Of a DNA stretch of 22,654 nucleotides, positions 15,779 through 22,654 are shown one piece after another. The translations under genes and the position numbers were made by a program. The first letter of the stretch is position 1. Each line of letters begins with the position of its first letter. The notes beneath the pieces are model-generated. The model saw only the letters and a program-made list of their open reading frames with translations. It was not told the DNA's origin and made no database searches. The stretch lies in contig MZGM01000003.1 of assembly GCA_002085035.1 (NCBI GenBank), forward strand, positions 1-22,654, given 5' to 3'. This DNA comes from Candidatus Zhuqueibacterota bacterium 4484_219 (lineage in GTDB: Bacteria; Zhuqueibacterota; JdFR-76; 4484-219).

Positions 15779-16480
15779 ATGGTTACTAATAGCAAATTCT
15801 CGCCGGAATTGACCTCTGCACGCTTGCAAAAAATTTTTCAGCATCTGCTGAATGTAATTGGGCCACGTCACTGGTGGCCAGGGGATGGAGCACTGGAGAT
15901 TATTATCGGTGCCATTCTTACTCAAAATACAGCCTGGAAAAACGTTGAAAAGGCAATCTCTGAACTTAAAAAGAGAAATCTACTCTCAATTTCTGCACTG
16001 GATGCTGTAGAGCTTGCTGAATTAGCCAGTGTTATTCGTTCATCTGGTTATTACAATCAAAAGGCCAAAAAAATCAAGCATTTTATTCGCTATTTAATAG
16101 AAAACTACGGGGGTTCACTGCAAGAGATGGAGAAAGTATCGGTAGAAACGTTGCGGCAAGAGCTTTTGCAGATTAATGGTATTGGTGCTGAAACTGCTGA
16201 TTCTATTTTGCTCTATGCTCTAAATAAGCCTACCTTTGTCATCGACGCCTACACGCATCGAATTTTCCAGCGACATCAATGGACTAAAGGCCGCGTGAAC
16301 TATGAGGAACTGCGACAGTTTTTTTTGCAGCATCTGCCACAAGATTTATATGTTTACAATGAATTTCATGCACTTATTGACTATGTGGGGCATCATTTTT
16401 GTCGGCGTGAGCCCAATTGTGAAATCTGTCCATTAAAAAACGAACTACCACAGCAAAACCAAATGAAGGAAGAATCATGA
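15779..16480 (+). CDS. endonuclease III-like DNA glycosylase (HhH-GPD, COG2231 type)
   Basis: A 233-residue base-excision-repair protein of the HhH-GPD superfamily. Seen: WWPGDGALEIIIGAILTQNTAWKNVEKAI (about 32-60), a helix-hairpin-helix QINGIGAETADSILLYALNK (131-150), the catalytic Asp156 in FVIDAYTHRI, and a C-terminal HHFCRREPNCEICPL. In classic endonuclease III the hairpin reads GVGRKTA with the AP-lyase lysine. Here that position is Glu138, so a monofunctional glycosylase is predicted, as in the related Helicobacter 3-methyladenine glycosylase MagIII. Only Cys208, Cys214 and Cys217 remain of the four-Cys cluster motif (no fourth Cys follows), so the usual [4Fe-4S] cluster may be absent or atypical. 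The substrate base cannot be told from sequence. The gene overlaps the next one by four bases (ATGA). Confidence 0.88.
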   Translation: MVTNSKFSPELTSARLQKIFQHLLNVIGPRHWWPGDGALEIIIGAILTQNTAWKNVEKAISELKKRNLLSISALDAVELAELASVIRSSGYYNQKAKKIKHFIRYLIENYGGSLQEMEKVSVETLRQELLQINGIGAETADSILLYALNKPTFVIDAYTHRIFQRHQWTKGRVNYEELRQFFLQHLPQDLYVYNEFHALIDYVGHHFCRREPNCEICPLKNELPQQNQMKEES

Positions 16481-17886
16481 TTATTTTTCTTTTCACCAAT
16501 TTACTTCTAATTGTTTTCTTTGCACTTGTAATTGTTTTTTGCATTAAGTTGCGAAATTGGGGTGCTGTTTTGATTAACATACTGGGATTTTTAACAGTAG
16601 CAAGTTCACTGTACTTGGAATTTAGTCACTTGCAGACTAGATACACCTTAGTGGTTATTATGAGCATTGTAGTATTAGTGATGATTTTCGATATTCTCAT
16701 TGCTATTTTTCAACTTCGAGCTGGTGGTTTGTATGCCTATCTCAAACCAATGGCTCAAAAGGATGTTTTGGAAAACCCTGAGTACAAAATGATTTTTGAT
16801 GACGCAGCTATTCGTCGGGAGATTAACCTGAATCAAAAGGAGGAGATGATCGAAGGTCTGCAGGCGTATGAGATGTGGAAAATGGGGAATAAAGCATATC
16901 TTGCAGGGGATTATGATAATGCTATGGAGAAATATGAACTTTCACTTCACTGGGAAGCCAGCAGTGTCGCCTGGGTTAATAAAAGTGGGGTGTGTATCGA
17001 AAGAGGAAATTTTGATCAAGCCATCCATTGTTGTGATGAGGCAATCAAATTGAATGACGAATGCGAAGAAGCATGGATTAATCGGGGAGTGTCTTTTGAT
17101 CGTAAGCGGGAATATGATAAGGCAATCAAAAGTTTTGATAAAGCTTTGATTGTCAATGAATCCAATCCTGATACTTGGACATATCACGGCAATGCTTTAC
17201 GACGACTGGGTAAATTGGAAGAATCGCTACAAAGCTATGATAAGGCTATTGAATTAAAAAACGATCAGCTTGCTGCTTGGTACAACAAAGGTGTTGCGTT
17301 TAGCAAATTGGGACGAATAGAGGAAGCGGTGGAGTGTTTTTCCCAGGTAGTTAAGATCCAGCCAGATTTTGCCTTTGGCTATTACAATCTTGGCAATTCC
17401 TACAACAAATTGGATCGTAACAAAGAAGCTTTGGACGCCTATGCTCACGCTTTGCGTTTACAACCTCGATTCAATGAAGCCTGGAACAATCAGGGAATTG
17501 CCTTGAGTAAAATAGGGCAACTTCGAGATGCGATCAAAAGTTACAACCGTGCCATTGGGATTAAACCGGATTATTATGAGGCTTGGATTAATCGGGCGTT
17601 GGCATTAGAAAGCCTGGGAGAAATCAGAGAAGCAATTAAAAGCTATGAAAAGTTTCTGGAACTTGCACCAGTAGAATTAAAAAAACACATTGCTATTGCT
17701 CAACGTCATGTAGAAGAATTGAAATCTCGACTAGCCAAAGAGGAAAAGGAACAACAGAAGCGCAAACGATGGCTGTGGAATCCCTTTAAGAAAGAGAAAA
17801 CCTTAGAAACGGCTACAGATCCTGAGTTAGGTGAACAAACCGAGCAGGTTGATTCCCCAGAGACTGTGTCTCCAGATGATGGATGA
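16477..17886 (+). CDS. membrane-anchored TPR protein
   Basis: A 469-residue protein. The N-terminus has three hydrophobic segments (about 1-24, 29-47 and 58-81) that anchor it in the membrane. After a linker, residues 125-405 form about eight canonical 34-residue tetratricopeptide repeats, such as MGNKAYLAGDYDNAMEKYEL, WYNKGVAFSKLGRIEEAVECF and WNNQGIALSKIGQLRDAIKSY, with the typical W/Y-x-x-x-G...A...A pattern. A charged tail (KEEKEQQKRKRWLWNPFKKEK, then acidic) ends the protein. TPRs mediate protein-protein contact; no enzyme domain is present and no partner can be named. The ATG overlaps the stop of the DNA glycosylase (ATGA), so both are translated from one message, but a functional link to repair is not evident. 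Confidence 0.9.
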   Translation: MIIFLFTNLLLIVFFALVIVFCIKLRNWGAVLINILGFLTVASSLYLEFSHLQTRYTLVVIMSIVVLVMIFDILIAIFQLRAGGLYAYLKPMAQKDVLENPEYKMIFDDAAIRREINLNQKEEMIEGLQAYEMWKMGNKAYLAGDYDNAMEKYELSLHWEASSVAWVNKSGVCIERGNFDQAIHCCDEAIKLNDECEEAWINRGVSFDRKREYDKAIKSFDKALIVNESNPDTWTYHGNALRRLGKLEESLQSYDKAIELKNDQLAAWYNKGVAFSKLGRIEEAVECFSQVVKIQPDFAFGYYNLGNSYNKLDRNKEALDAYAHALRLQPRFNEAWNNQGIALSKIGQLRDAIKSYNRAIGIKPDYYEAWINRALALESLGEIREAIKSYEKFLELAPVELKKHIAIAQRHVEELKSRLAKEEKEQQKRKRWLWNPFKKEKTLETATDPELGEQTEQVDSPETVSPDDG

Positions 17887-17904
17887 GCTTGGGGAACTTT
17901 TTGA

Positions 17905-18876
17905 ATGAAAAATATGAAAGCTCTGGTTTTTGATGGCAAGAAGTTGCAGTTAACGGATGTACCTCGTCCCACCCCCAAACCCAACGAGGCCTTAATTCGG
18001 ATCTTACTTGCTGGTATCTGCAACACCGATGTGGAAATAGTCAAAGGGTACATGAAATTTCGCGGTATTTTAGGTCATGAATTTGTAGGAGTAGTTGAGC
18101 AGGCTGCAGATAGCAATTGGATTGGCAAACGGGTAGTCGGCGAAATAAATGTTGGATGTGGCAAATGTGAATATTGCCGTCAGGGGATGTCTCGTCATTG
18201 TTCCCAGCGTACGGTTTTGGGTATTTTGGAAAAAGATGGAGTGTTTGCCGAGTATGCAACTCTACCGCTGGAAAATCTTTATGATGTTCCGAACAATTTG
18301 GATGATGATGAGGCAGTTTTTACCGAGCCATTGGCAGCAGCCCTGGAAATTTTAGAACAGGTCCAGGTGCAGCCCGATTCTCGAGTAGCTATCGTTGGTG
18401 ATGGCAAACTGGGGCAGTTAGTAGCGCAAGTAGTGAGACTTGTAGGCTGCGAATTAGTAGTGATTGGTAAGCACCCTTCTAAATTAGAATTATTAAAACG
18501 CTTCTCAATTCATACTTGTTTAGTCGATTCGGTGGATGTGCCGCTCCAAGATATTGTGGTGGAATGTTCTGGTTCACCAGAAGGTTTTTTGCTGTCCAAA
18601 CATCTGGTGAAACCACGAGGGACATTAGTGCTGAAAAGTACCTACCAGCAATCCTTCACGTTCAATCCAGCAGAGCTTGTAGTCAATGAAATTAATGTTG
18701 TTGGCTCCCGTTGCGGTCCTTTTTTACCAGCATTGCAGCTATTAAAAAATAGATTGGTGGAAGTTTCTTACCTGGTTACCGCAAAGCTGTCTTTACAATC
18801 GGCTTTAGAAGCTTTTAAGTTAGCTCAGCAGGCTGAGAGCTTGAAGATTCTGATTGATATGTGTGGAGAGCAATAA
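17905..18876 (+). CDS. zinc-dependent MDR-family dehydrogenase (alcohol dehydrogenase-like)
   Basis: A 323-residue medium-chain dehydrogenase/reductase. The catalytic-zinc ligands are Cys39 (GICNTDVEI) and His58-Glu59 (GHEFVG). The structural-zinc loop is complete as Cys85, Cys88, Cys91 and Cys99 (GCGKCEYCRQGMSRHC). The Rossmann NAD(P) site is VAIVGDGKLGQLVAQ near residues 160-175. It resembles polyol/threonine dehydrogenase-type members, with TEPLAAALEIL in the coenzyme domain. The substrate is unknown. It is slightly shorter than the usual 340-350 residues. A second in-frame ATG at 17914 could be the start. The gene opens a tight run (shikimate kinase 13 bases downstream, then an AroB-like protein), so an oxidation of a polyol or cyclitol intermediate is a reasonable but unproven guess. 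Confidence 0.9.
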   Translation: MKNMKALVFDGKKLQLTDVPRPTPKPNEALIRILLAGICNTDVEIVKGYMKFRGILGHEFVGVVEQAADSNWIGKRVVGEINVGCGKCEYCRQGMSRHCSQRTVLGILEKDGVFAEYATLPLENLYDVPNNLDDDEAVFTEPLAAALEILEQVQVQPDSRVAIVGDGKLGQLVAQVVRLVGCELVVIGKHPSKLELLKRFSIHTCLVDSVDVPLQDIVVECSGSPEGFLLSKHLVKPRGTLVLKSTYQQSFTFNPAELVVNEINVVGSRCGPFLPALQLLKNRLVEVSYLVTAKLSLQSALEAFKLAQQAESLKILIDMCGEQ

Positions 18877-18889
18877 TCACGATGTAGCA

Positions 18890-19462
18890 ATGAATTCTGC
18901 TACTCTACTTGTAAAAAGTAATTTTTATCTGACGGGGTTTACTGGGAGCGGTAAAACTACCCTGGGTTTATTATTGGCAGAATTTCTTAATCGTGATTTT
19001 GTTGATTTAGATTTGCTTATCGAATCCCGTTTTAGCAAACCAGTGGCAGTAGTATTTTATGAGCAGGGGGAAGAAACCTATCGTAATATTGAAGCTGAAC
19101 TACTGGCAGAAATTGCAACTAAAACCAACCAGGTTGTGGCATTAGGTGCGGGAACTATTACAAATGCCAAAAATATGGAAATAATCGAATCTACTGGAGT
19201 ATTAATTTATTTAGAAACTTCAGTTCAAGAAGTGTACAATCGTATTTCCAGAAGTGAAAAACGAATGTTCTTTGAGAATCCTCCTGGGATAGAGTCGATC
19301 TCAGAAGATGAGCTTCTGCGTCGTATTGAGTGGTTGACAGAAGTTCGCCGCCCTTTTTATGAAAAGGCAGAAATTAAAATTGTAACTTCTCAGCGTGAAA
19401 TCAGAGAGATTTTTCGTGAGTTGATTTTTGTTTTGCAAAAGCAGGGGTTGATTTGGAGATGA
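18890..19462 (+). CDS. aroK: shikimate kinase
   Basis: Phosphorylates shikimate at O3 with ATP, in the aromatic amino acid pathway. With ATG 18890 the product is 190 residues, the family size; an in-frame TTG at 18854 lies inside the previous gene and adds an unrelated leader. Walker A is GFTGSGKTT at 16-24. Shikimate-binding residues are present: Asp41 (VDLD), Arg65 (ETYRNIEAELL, the F/Y-R-xx-E block) and Arg153 (RRPFYE). Lid arginine Arg125 (EKRMFF) replaces the usual KRPL. The usual GGG loop is GAG (86-88). Most functional positions therefore remain and activity is plausible, though the altered lid and Gly loop leave room for a related substrate. The ATGA at 19459 couples it to the AroB-like gene. 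The symbol is given by family, not by proof. Confidence 0.85.
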   Translation: MNSATLLVKSNFYLTGFTGSGKTTLGLLLAEFLNRDFVDLDLLIESRFSKPVAVVFYEQGEETYRNIEAELLAEIATKTNQVVALGAGTITNAKNMEIIESTGVLIYLETSVQEVYNRISRSEKRMFFENPPGIESISEDELLRRIEWLTEVRRPFYEKAEIKIVTSQREIREIFRELIFVLQKQGLIWR

Positions 19463-20556
19463 TCAAATTTAAAATAAACCTTCTGGAAAACAGGTTTCCT
19501 GTCTTTATTGGCAGTGAAACATTGCCCCAACTCGCCGAAGCTTTGCATTTGTATCATTTTGATTCTCGAGCGTTGCTGTTCATTTCGCCTTCGGTTAATC
19601 GCCTTTACGGCCCGCAAATACAACAGGAATTAAAGAAATGGAAATCGCACCCTACTCGGTTAATCTGTAATGAGGGGATAGAAGTGGGAAGCTGGGAAAG
19701 TGTTTGCCGTCTGTTTTCGCAATTGGTAAAAATAGAAATTTATCCGGAGCAACCTTGGATAGTGTTGGGCGGCACACAACTTTTGAACACAATCTCTTTC
19801 GTTGCGCCGTTATTACGTGTCCAAATTAGACTGATTAAAGTCCCTACTACTTTAATTTCACAAAGCGATACTGCTATCTCACCGTGGGCACGTTTGCAAC
19901 TAGGGGAGCAAGGTGAGGTTCTAGAGAGTTTTCATCGTACCAATTTTCTCTGGACAGATCTAAATCTGCTTTCTGCCCTGCCGGATGAGTACTATCTGGC
20001 AGGTGTGTTGAATCTAATTCGGTTGGCTTCTATTTGGGAACGCTCCTTTTTTCAATTTGTTGAGCAGAATATCCGGGCGTTGTTAACCCGCTCGCCCGAT
20101 GTCTTGCTACAAACTCTCCATCGTAGCTGCTTGTTGAAACAAGATATGCTTAACAACGTTATGTACCAGCCAGATCAATCTTTACCAGAATTTGGTTTAC
20201 AGATGTTCCAGTGGTGGCGAAGGAGGAATCTTCACAAGTATAGAGCCAATTTTGCCGTTTTGGTTGTATTGGACATGCTTTGGCGGTGGTTGCTTGCTGC
20301 TGAGTTAGGGATTCTAACCTCTGGAGCGGATTTTAGACGTCTTCGAGAGCTCTTAGTTAAAATCGATGTTTTGTCAACTCTTGATCCGCGGGTTGTCGAT
20401 GTTTTAATTGAGGCTATCGCTTCTGATTCCGGTAATGGACTGCTAAAGGGATTTCTTCCCAAAGAAATCGGGGCGTATTTTTATATGGAAAATATCGATT
20501 CCAAAATCGGCCAAGCTGCTTTGGCTGAGTTGAAAAGGCTGATTAAAATTGTCTGA
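19459..20556 (+). CDS. 3-dehydroquinate synthase-like protein lacking catalytic residues (probable pseudoenzyme)
   Basis: A 365-residue, uninterrupted frame of normal AroB length. The scaffold aligns end to end with AroB: the N-terminal IKFKINLLENRFPVFIGSE block, WIVLGG (100-105), RLIKVPTTLISQSDTAIS (124-141), LSALPDEYYLAG (171-182), and the FFQFVEQNIRALL region. Against fungal/E. coli AroB, the NAD loop GGGxxGD is GGTQLLN (104-110). The lysine of VDSSVGGKT is Trp143, and KN of the KNxxGxF block is Gly152-Glu153. Zinc ligand Glu194 is Asn185, Lys197 is Arg188, and GHTFGH (zinc His271 and His275) is GLQMFQ (246-251). Only Asp137 and the third zinc-ligand position, His259, remain. It cannot be a normal AroB. 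It starts at ATG 19459, overlapping the shikimate kinase stop, and base composition matches its neighbours. Decay is unlikely to leave a full open frame, so a new role is inferred. Confidence 0.8.
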   Translation: MIKFKINLLENRFPVFIGSETLPQLAEALHLYHFDSRALLFISPSVNRLYGPQIQQELKKWKSHPTRLICNEGIEVGSWESVCRLFSQLVKIEIYPEQPWIVLGGTQLLNTISFVAPLLRVQIRLIKVPTTLISQSDTAISPWARLQLGEQGEVLESFHRTNFLWTDLNLLSALPDEYYLAGVLNLIRLASIWERSFFQFVEQNIRALLTRSPDVLLQTLHRSCLLKQDMLNNVMYQPDQSLPEFGLQMFQWWRRRNLHKYRANFAVLVVLDMLWRWLLAAELGILTSGADFRRLRELLVKIDVLSTLDPRVVDVLIEAIASDSGNGLLKGFLPKEIGAYFYMENIDSKIGQAALAELKRLIKIV

Positions 20557-22045
20557 AACGGGATACCCTGCTGTGGACACCAGTATTTTTGCCAATCTAA
20601 AGCGGCTGCTGAAACATTCTGCAATCTATGGCATAGGTCACATCGTTACGCGCTCCCTGGGATTTTTACTTTTACCTCTCTACACCAATTACATTCCTGC
20701 TGGCGAATTTGGCAAGGCTGCTTTAATTTTTACTTTTCTCGGCATCATGAATGTGATTTACCTCTATGGCATGGATGTAGCATTCTTGCGCCATTTTTTA
20801 CTGTATGAAGATGACCAAAAGAGAAAAGCTCTGTTTAACTCCGCTTTTCTTTCAATAGTTACTTCCGCCAGTTTATTCTCTGCGATTTTGCTATTCAAAG
20901 CAAAGTTGTTTGCCCAATTGATCTTTGGCTTACCCCATTTGGAAAATTTGTTAATTTTTTCAGCTTTAATTCTTTGGTTCGACGCGGTTGGCAATCTACC
21001 GTTTATGTACTTGCGAGCACGAGAAAAATCTTTGATTTTCATAGGCTTAAAGTTTACTGTGGTACTTGTCAATGTAGTCGCTAATATTTTATTCATTGTA
21101 AAATTAAAATATGGAGTGTCTGGTATCTTTGCTGCAAACGCCGTGTCTTCGGCTTTTGCGTTGTTGATTTTATCTCCAGTTATTGTTAGGAATTTTCGTC
21201 CTCAAGTCAGGAAAACGACTTTATTCGAGCTGTTGCGATTTGGCTTGCCCTATGTTCCCTCGGGTTTAGCAGCGGTAATTATGGATTTAGTTGACCGCTT
21301 TATTCTTCAGCGCCTGACTGATTACACCACCACTGGGATTTATTCAGCAGGCTACAAGTTGGGCATGTTTATGGCTTTGTTTGTGGCAGCTTTCCGTTTT
21401 GCCTGGCATCCATTTTTTCTTTCTGTCGCCAAACAGGAAAATGCCAAGCAAATTTATTCCAAAGTACTCAATTATTTTGTTTTTGCCTGTAGCATGGTTT
21501 TTTTATTGATTAGTTTTTTTATTGATGAAATTGTACGTCTCCGCATCTTTGGTTTTACCCTTTTTGGGGTCAGTTACTGGAGCAGTACCCGAATTGTACC
21601 GGTGATTATGCTTTCCTATCTGATGTATGGAATCTATGTTAATTTTTTGATCGGTATCTATCTGAAAAAAAAGACACATGTGCTGCCGTTTATTACCGGA
21701 ACAGCGGCAGTAATTAATGTTCTGTTCAACTTTTTGTTAATTCCCCAAATGGGAATGATGGGAGCAGCCTGGGCTACTCTAATTGCCTATTTTAGCATGG
21801 CAGCAATACTGTATTTTGTGGTACAGCGCTGGTACTACATCTCTTATGAATGGCGAAAATTGACACTGCTCGTTTTTCTGTCGGCAGCGGCTTTCTTTTT
21901 GCAAAGGCACCTTTCTTTTTTGTTGGCTCCCGTACCGAGATTGCTGTTGGTTCTGATGCTGCCGGTTGGTTTATGGATATTCGGTTTTTTTGAACCCAGC
22001 GCGAAACGTCGAATTTTAAACTATCTGGCTTTTTGGAAACGATAA
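20549..22045 (+). CDS. polysaccharide-type flippase (Wzx/MATE-MurJ superfamily)
   Basis: A 498-residue inner-membrane protein with about 12-14 hydrophobic helices spread over its whole length, starting with HSAIYGIGHIVTRSLGFLLLPLYTNYI. This opening, followed by PAGEFGKAALIFTFLGIMNVIYLYGMDVAFLRHF, is typical of O-antigen/teichoic-acid exporter flippases, as is RFGLPYVPSGLAAVIMDLVDRFIL (about 227-250) in the middle. Such proteins flip lipid-linked saccharide units across the membrane. The start is read as TTG 20549, inside the last bases of the AroB-like gene, with AAAAGG about ten bases before it. A GTG at 20572 is also possible. It lies directly after shikimate-type genes and before a methyltransferase, so a surface glycan or glycolipid locus extending past the window is likely. 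The cargo is unknown. Confidence 0.92.
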   Translation: MSETGYPAVDTSIFANLKRLLKHSAIYGIGHIVTRSLGFLLLPLYTNYIPAGEFGKAALIFTFLGIMNVIYLYGMDVAFLRHFLLYEDDQKRKALFNSAFLSIVTSASLFSAILLFKAKLFAQLIFGLPHLENLLIFSALILWFDAVGNLPFMYLRAREKSLIFIGLKFTVVLVNVVANILFIVKLKYGVSGIFAANAVSSAFALLILSPVIVRNFRPQVRKTTLFELLRFGLPYVPSGLAAVIMDLVDRFILQRLTDYTTTGIYSAGYKLGMFMALFVAAFRFAWHPFFLSVAKQENAKQIYSKVLNYFVFACSMVFLLISFFIDEIVRLRIFGFTLFGVSYWSSTRIVPVIMLSYLMYGIYVNFLIGIYLKKKTHVLPFITGTAAVINVLFNFLLIPQMGMMGAAWATLIAYFSMAAILYFVVQRWYYISYEWRKLTLLVFLSAAAFFLQRHLSFLLAPVPRLLLVLMLPVGLWIFGFFEPSAKRRILNYLAFWKR

Positions 22046-22087
22046 GTTTTACATTTCCATAGGTAGAACGGCATCTTGCCAGAAAGC

Positions 22088-22654
22088 ATGTGCTTGATGA
22101 ACCATATTACCGCCGATAAAGTTAAGCCCTTTTACGAAGAGGTAGGGGCAAAATATCCCGAGGAGCAGATTGTTTACCGTGAGTTACGGGGAATATTGCG
22201 CCGCAAGTTTATTCTGGAGCATCTGGAAAAAGCAAAGGGATTTTTACTAGATGTCGGCTGTAATGCAGGGCTTTATCTGCGAGATTATCGGGGTGGGCCT
22301 GCGGTAGGAGTGGATATATCCTATAACGTACTGCGTCGGGCGAAGTGGAAAATAGCACAAAGTGCCACTACACAAAATCGGTATTTTATTGTGGGTGATG
22401 CAGAAAATCTTAGTTTTCTTAAACCCGGTTGTTTCGATTTTGTTCTCTGCTCCGAGGTATTGGAGCATGTTTTTCATCCAGAAATGGTGGTTGCGGGTAT
22501 TTTTCAGGTTTTACGCCTCGGGGGCAAAGCATTGATTACCACTCCAAATTATCGCAAGCAGCGCCCTACCTGGATCGACTTGGGAGAATTGCGGAACTAT
22601 GGGATCACCGGGGAGCAATACCTACACACTGCCTATCGTCCAGAAGAATTGGAG
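22088..22654 (+). CDS. class I SAM-dependent methyltransferase, 3' end outside the window
   Basis: The frame is open from 22067 to the last base, so this gene continues beyond the window; 189 residues are visible from ATG 22088. Motif I is FLLDVGCNAGLYLRDY (52-67), the acidic residue of motif II is in VGVDISYN (73-80), motif III is GDAENLSF (103-110), and motif IV is FDFVLCSEVLEHV (116-128), followed by VLRLGGKALITTPNY. This is the Methyltransf_11 type, common in surface-saccharide and quinone loci. The start is uncertain: TTG 22076, ATG 22088 and ATG 22097 are in frame, and none has a strong Shine-Dalgarno. The substrate is not predictable. It lies 42 bases after the flippase on the same strand, consistent with one locus. 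Confidence 0.88.
   Translation, partial: MCLMNHITADKVKPFYEEVGAKYPEEQIVYRELRGILRRKFILEHLEKAKGFLLDVGCNAGLYLRDYRGGPAVGVDISYNVLRRAKWKIAQSATTQNRYFIVGDAENLSFLKPGCFDFVLCSEVLEHVFHPEMVVAGIFQVLRLGGKALITTPNYRKQRPTWIDLGELRNYGITGEQYLHTAYRPEELE

Noticed and set aside
22247..22477. Minus-strand open frame near the right end
   Set aside because: It is antisense to a clear methyltransferase frame with conserved motifs and has no family features.

Overview
The window is a gene-dense, moderately AT-rich stretch of chromosome from a Gram-negative-type bacterium. A signal-peptide beta-barrel candidate ending in Phe suggests an outer membrane. I recognise 17 protein-coding genes or gene fragments. All are on the + strand except argH. 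Spacing is tight, with ATGA-type overlaps and several TTG starts. I see no tRNA, rRNA, CRISPR array, insertion sequence or phage gene. The mix of genes (sigma-54 NtrC-type regulator, receiver-PAS-kinase proteins, split glycine decarboxylase subunit 2, HPP protein, COG2231 glycosylase) would fit a member of the FCB/KSB1/Calditrichota-like lineages, but this placement is a low-confidence inference from gene content.

Layout. 1-2366: the 3' part of a TPR protein, an HPP-family membrane protein and a small exported beta-barrel candidate. 2403-4727: two metabolic genes, nadC (NAD synthesis) and gcvPB (glycine cleavage P-protein subunit 2). 4690-12839: a signalling island of five consecutive genes: a receiver-GGDEF diguanylate cyclase that starts inside gcvPB, a membrane sensor histidine kinase, two soluble receiver-PAS-kinase proteins, and a sigma-54-dependent NtrC-family regulator. 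12823-13094: a short stretch that looks coding but changes frame. 13076-14128: queG (queuosine synthesis), which meets argH (minus strand, 14125-15531) end to end with overlapping stop codons. A good argH promoter lies in the 247-bp divergent spacer. 15779-17886: a COG2231 endonuclease III-like DNA glycosylase coupled to a membrane-anchored TPR protein. 17905-22654: a tight run of zinc MDR dehydrogenase, shikimate kinase, a 3-dehydroquinate synthase homologue whose catalytic residues are almost all gone, a Wzx/MATE-like flippase, and a class I methyltransferase cut by the window end.

How the genes may work together. The signalling island holds sensing, phosphotransfer, c-di-GMP and transcription outputs in one strand-consistent block and may be a single phosphorelay, with the NtrB-like kinase and NtrC-like regulator as an obvious cognate pair. 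The right-hand block links aromatic or cyclitol-type chemistry to a lipid-linked saccharide flippase and a methyltransferase. The most striking item is the full-length AroB-like protein at 19459-20556. It keeps the AroB scaffold and length but has lost two of three metal ligands, most substrate-binding lysines and the NAD-binding glycines, so it is probably a pseudoenzyme or a protein with a new function.
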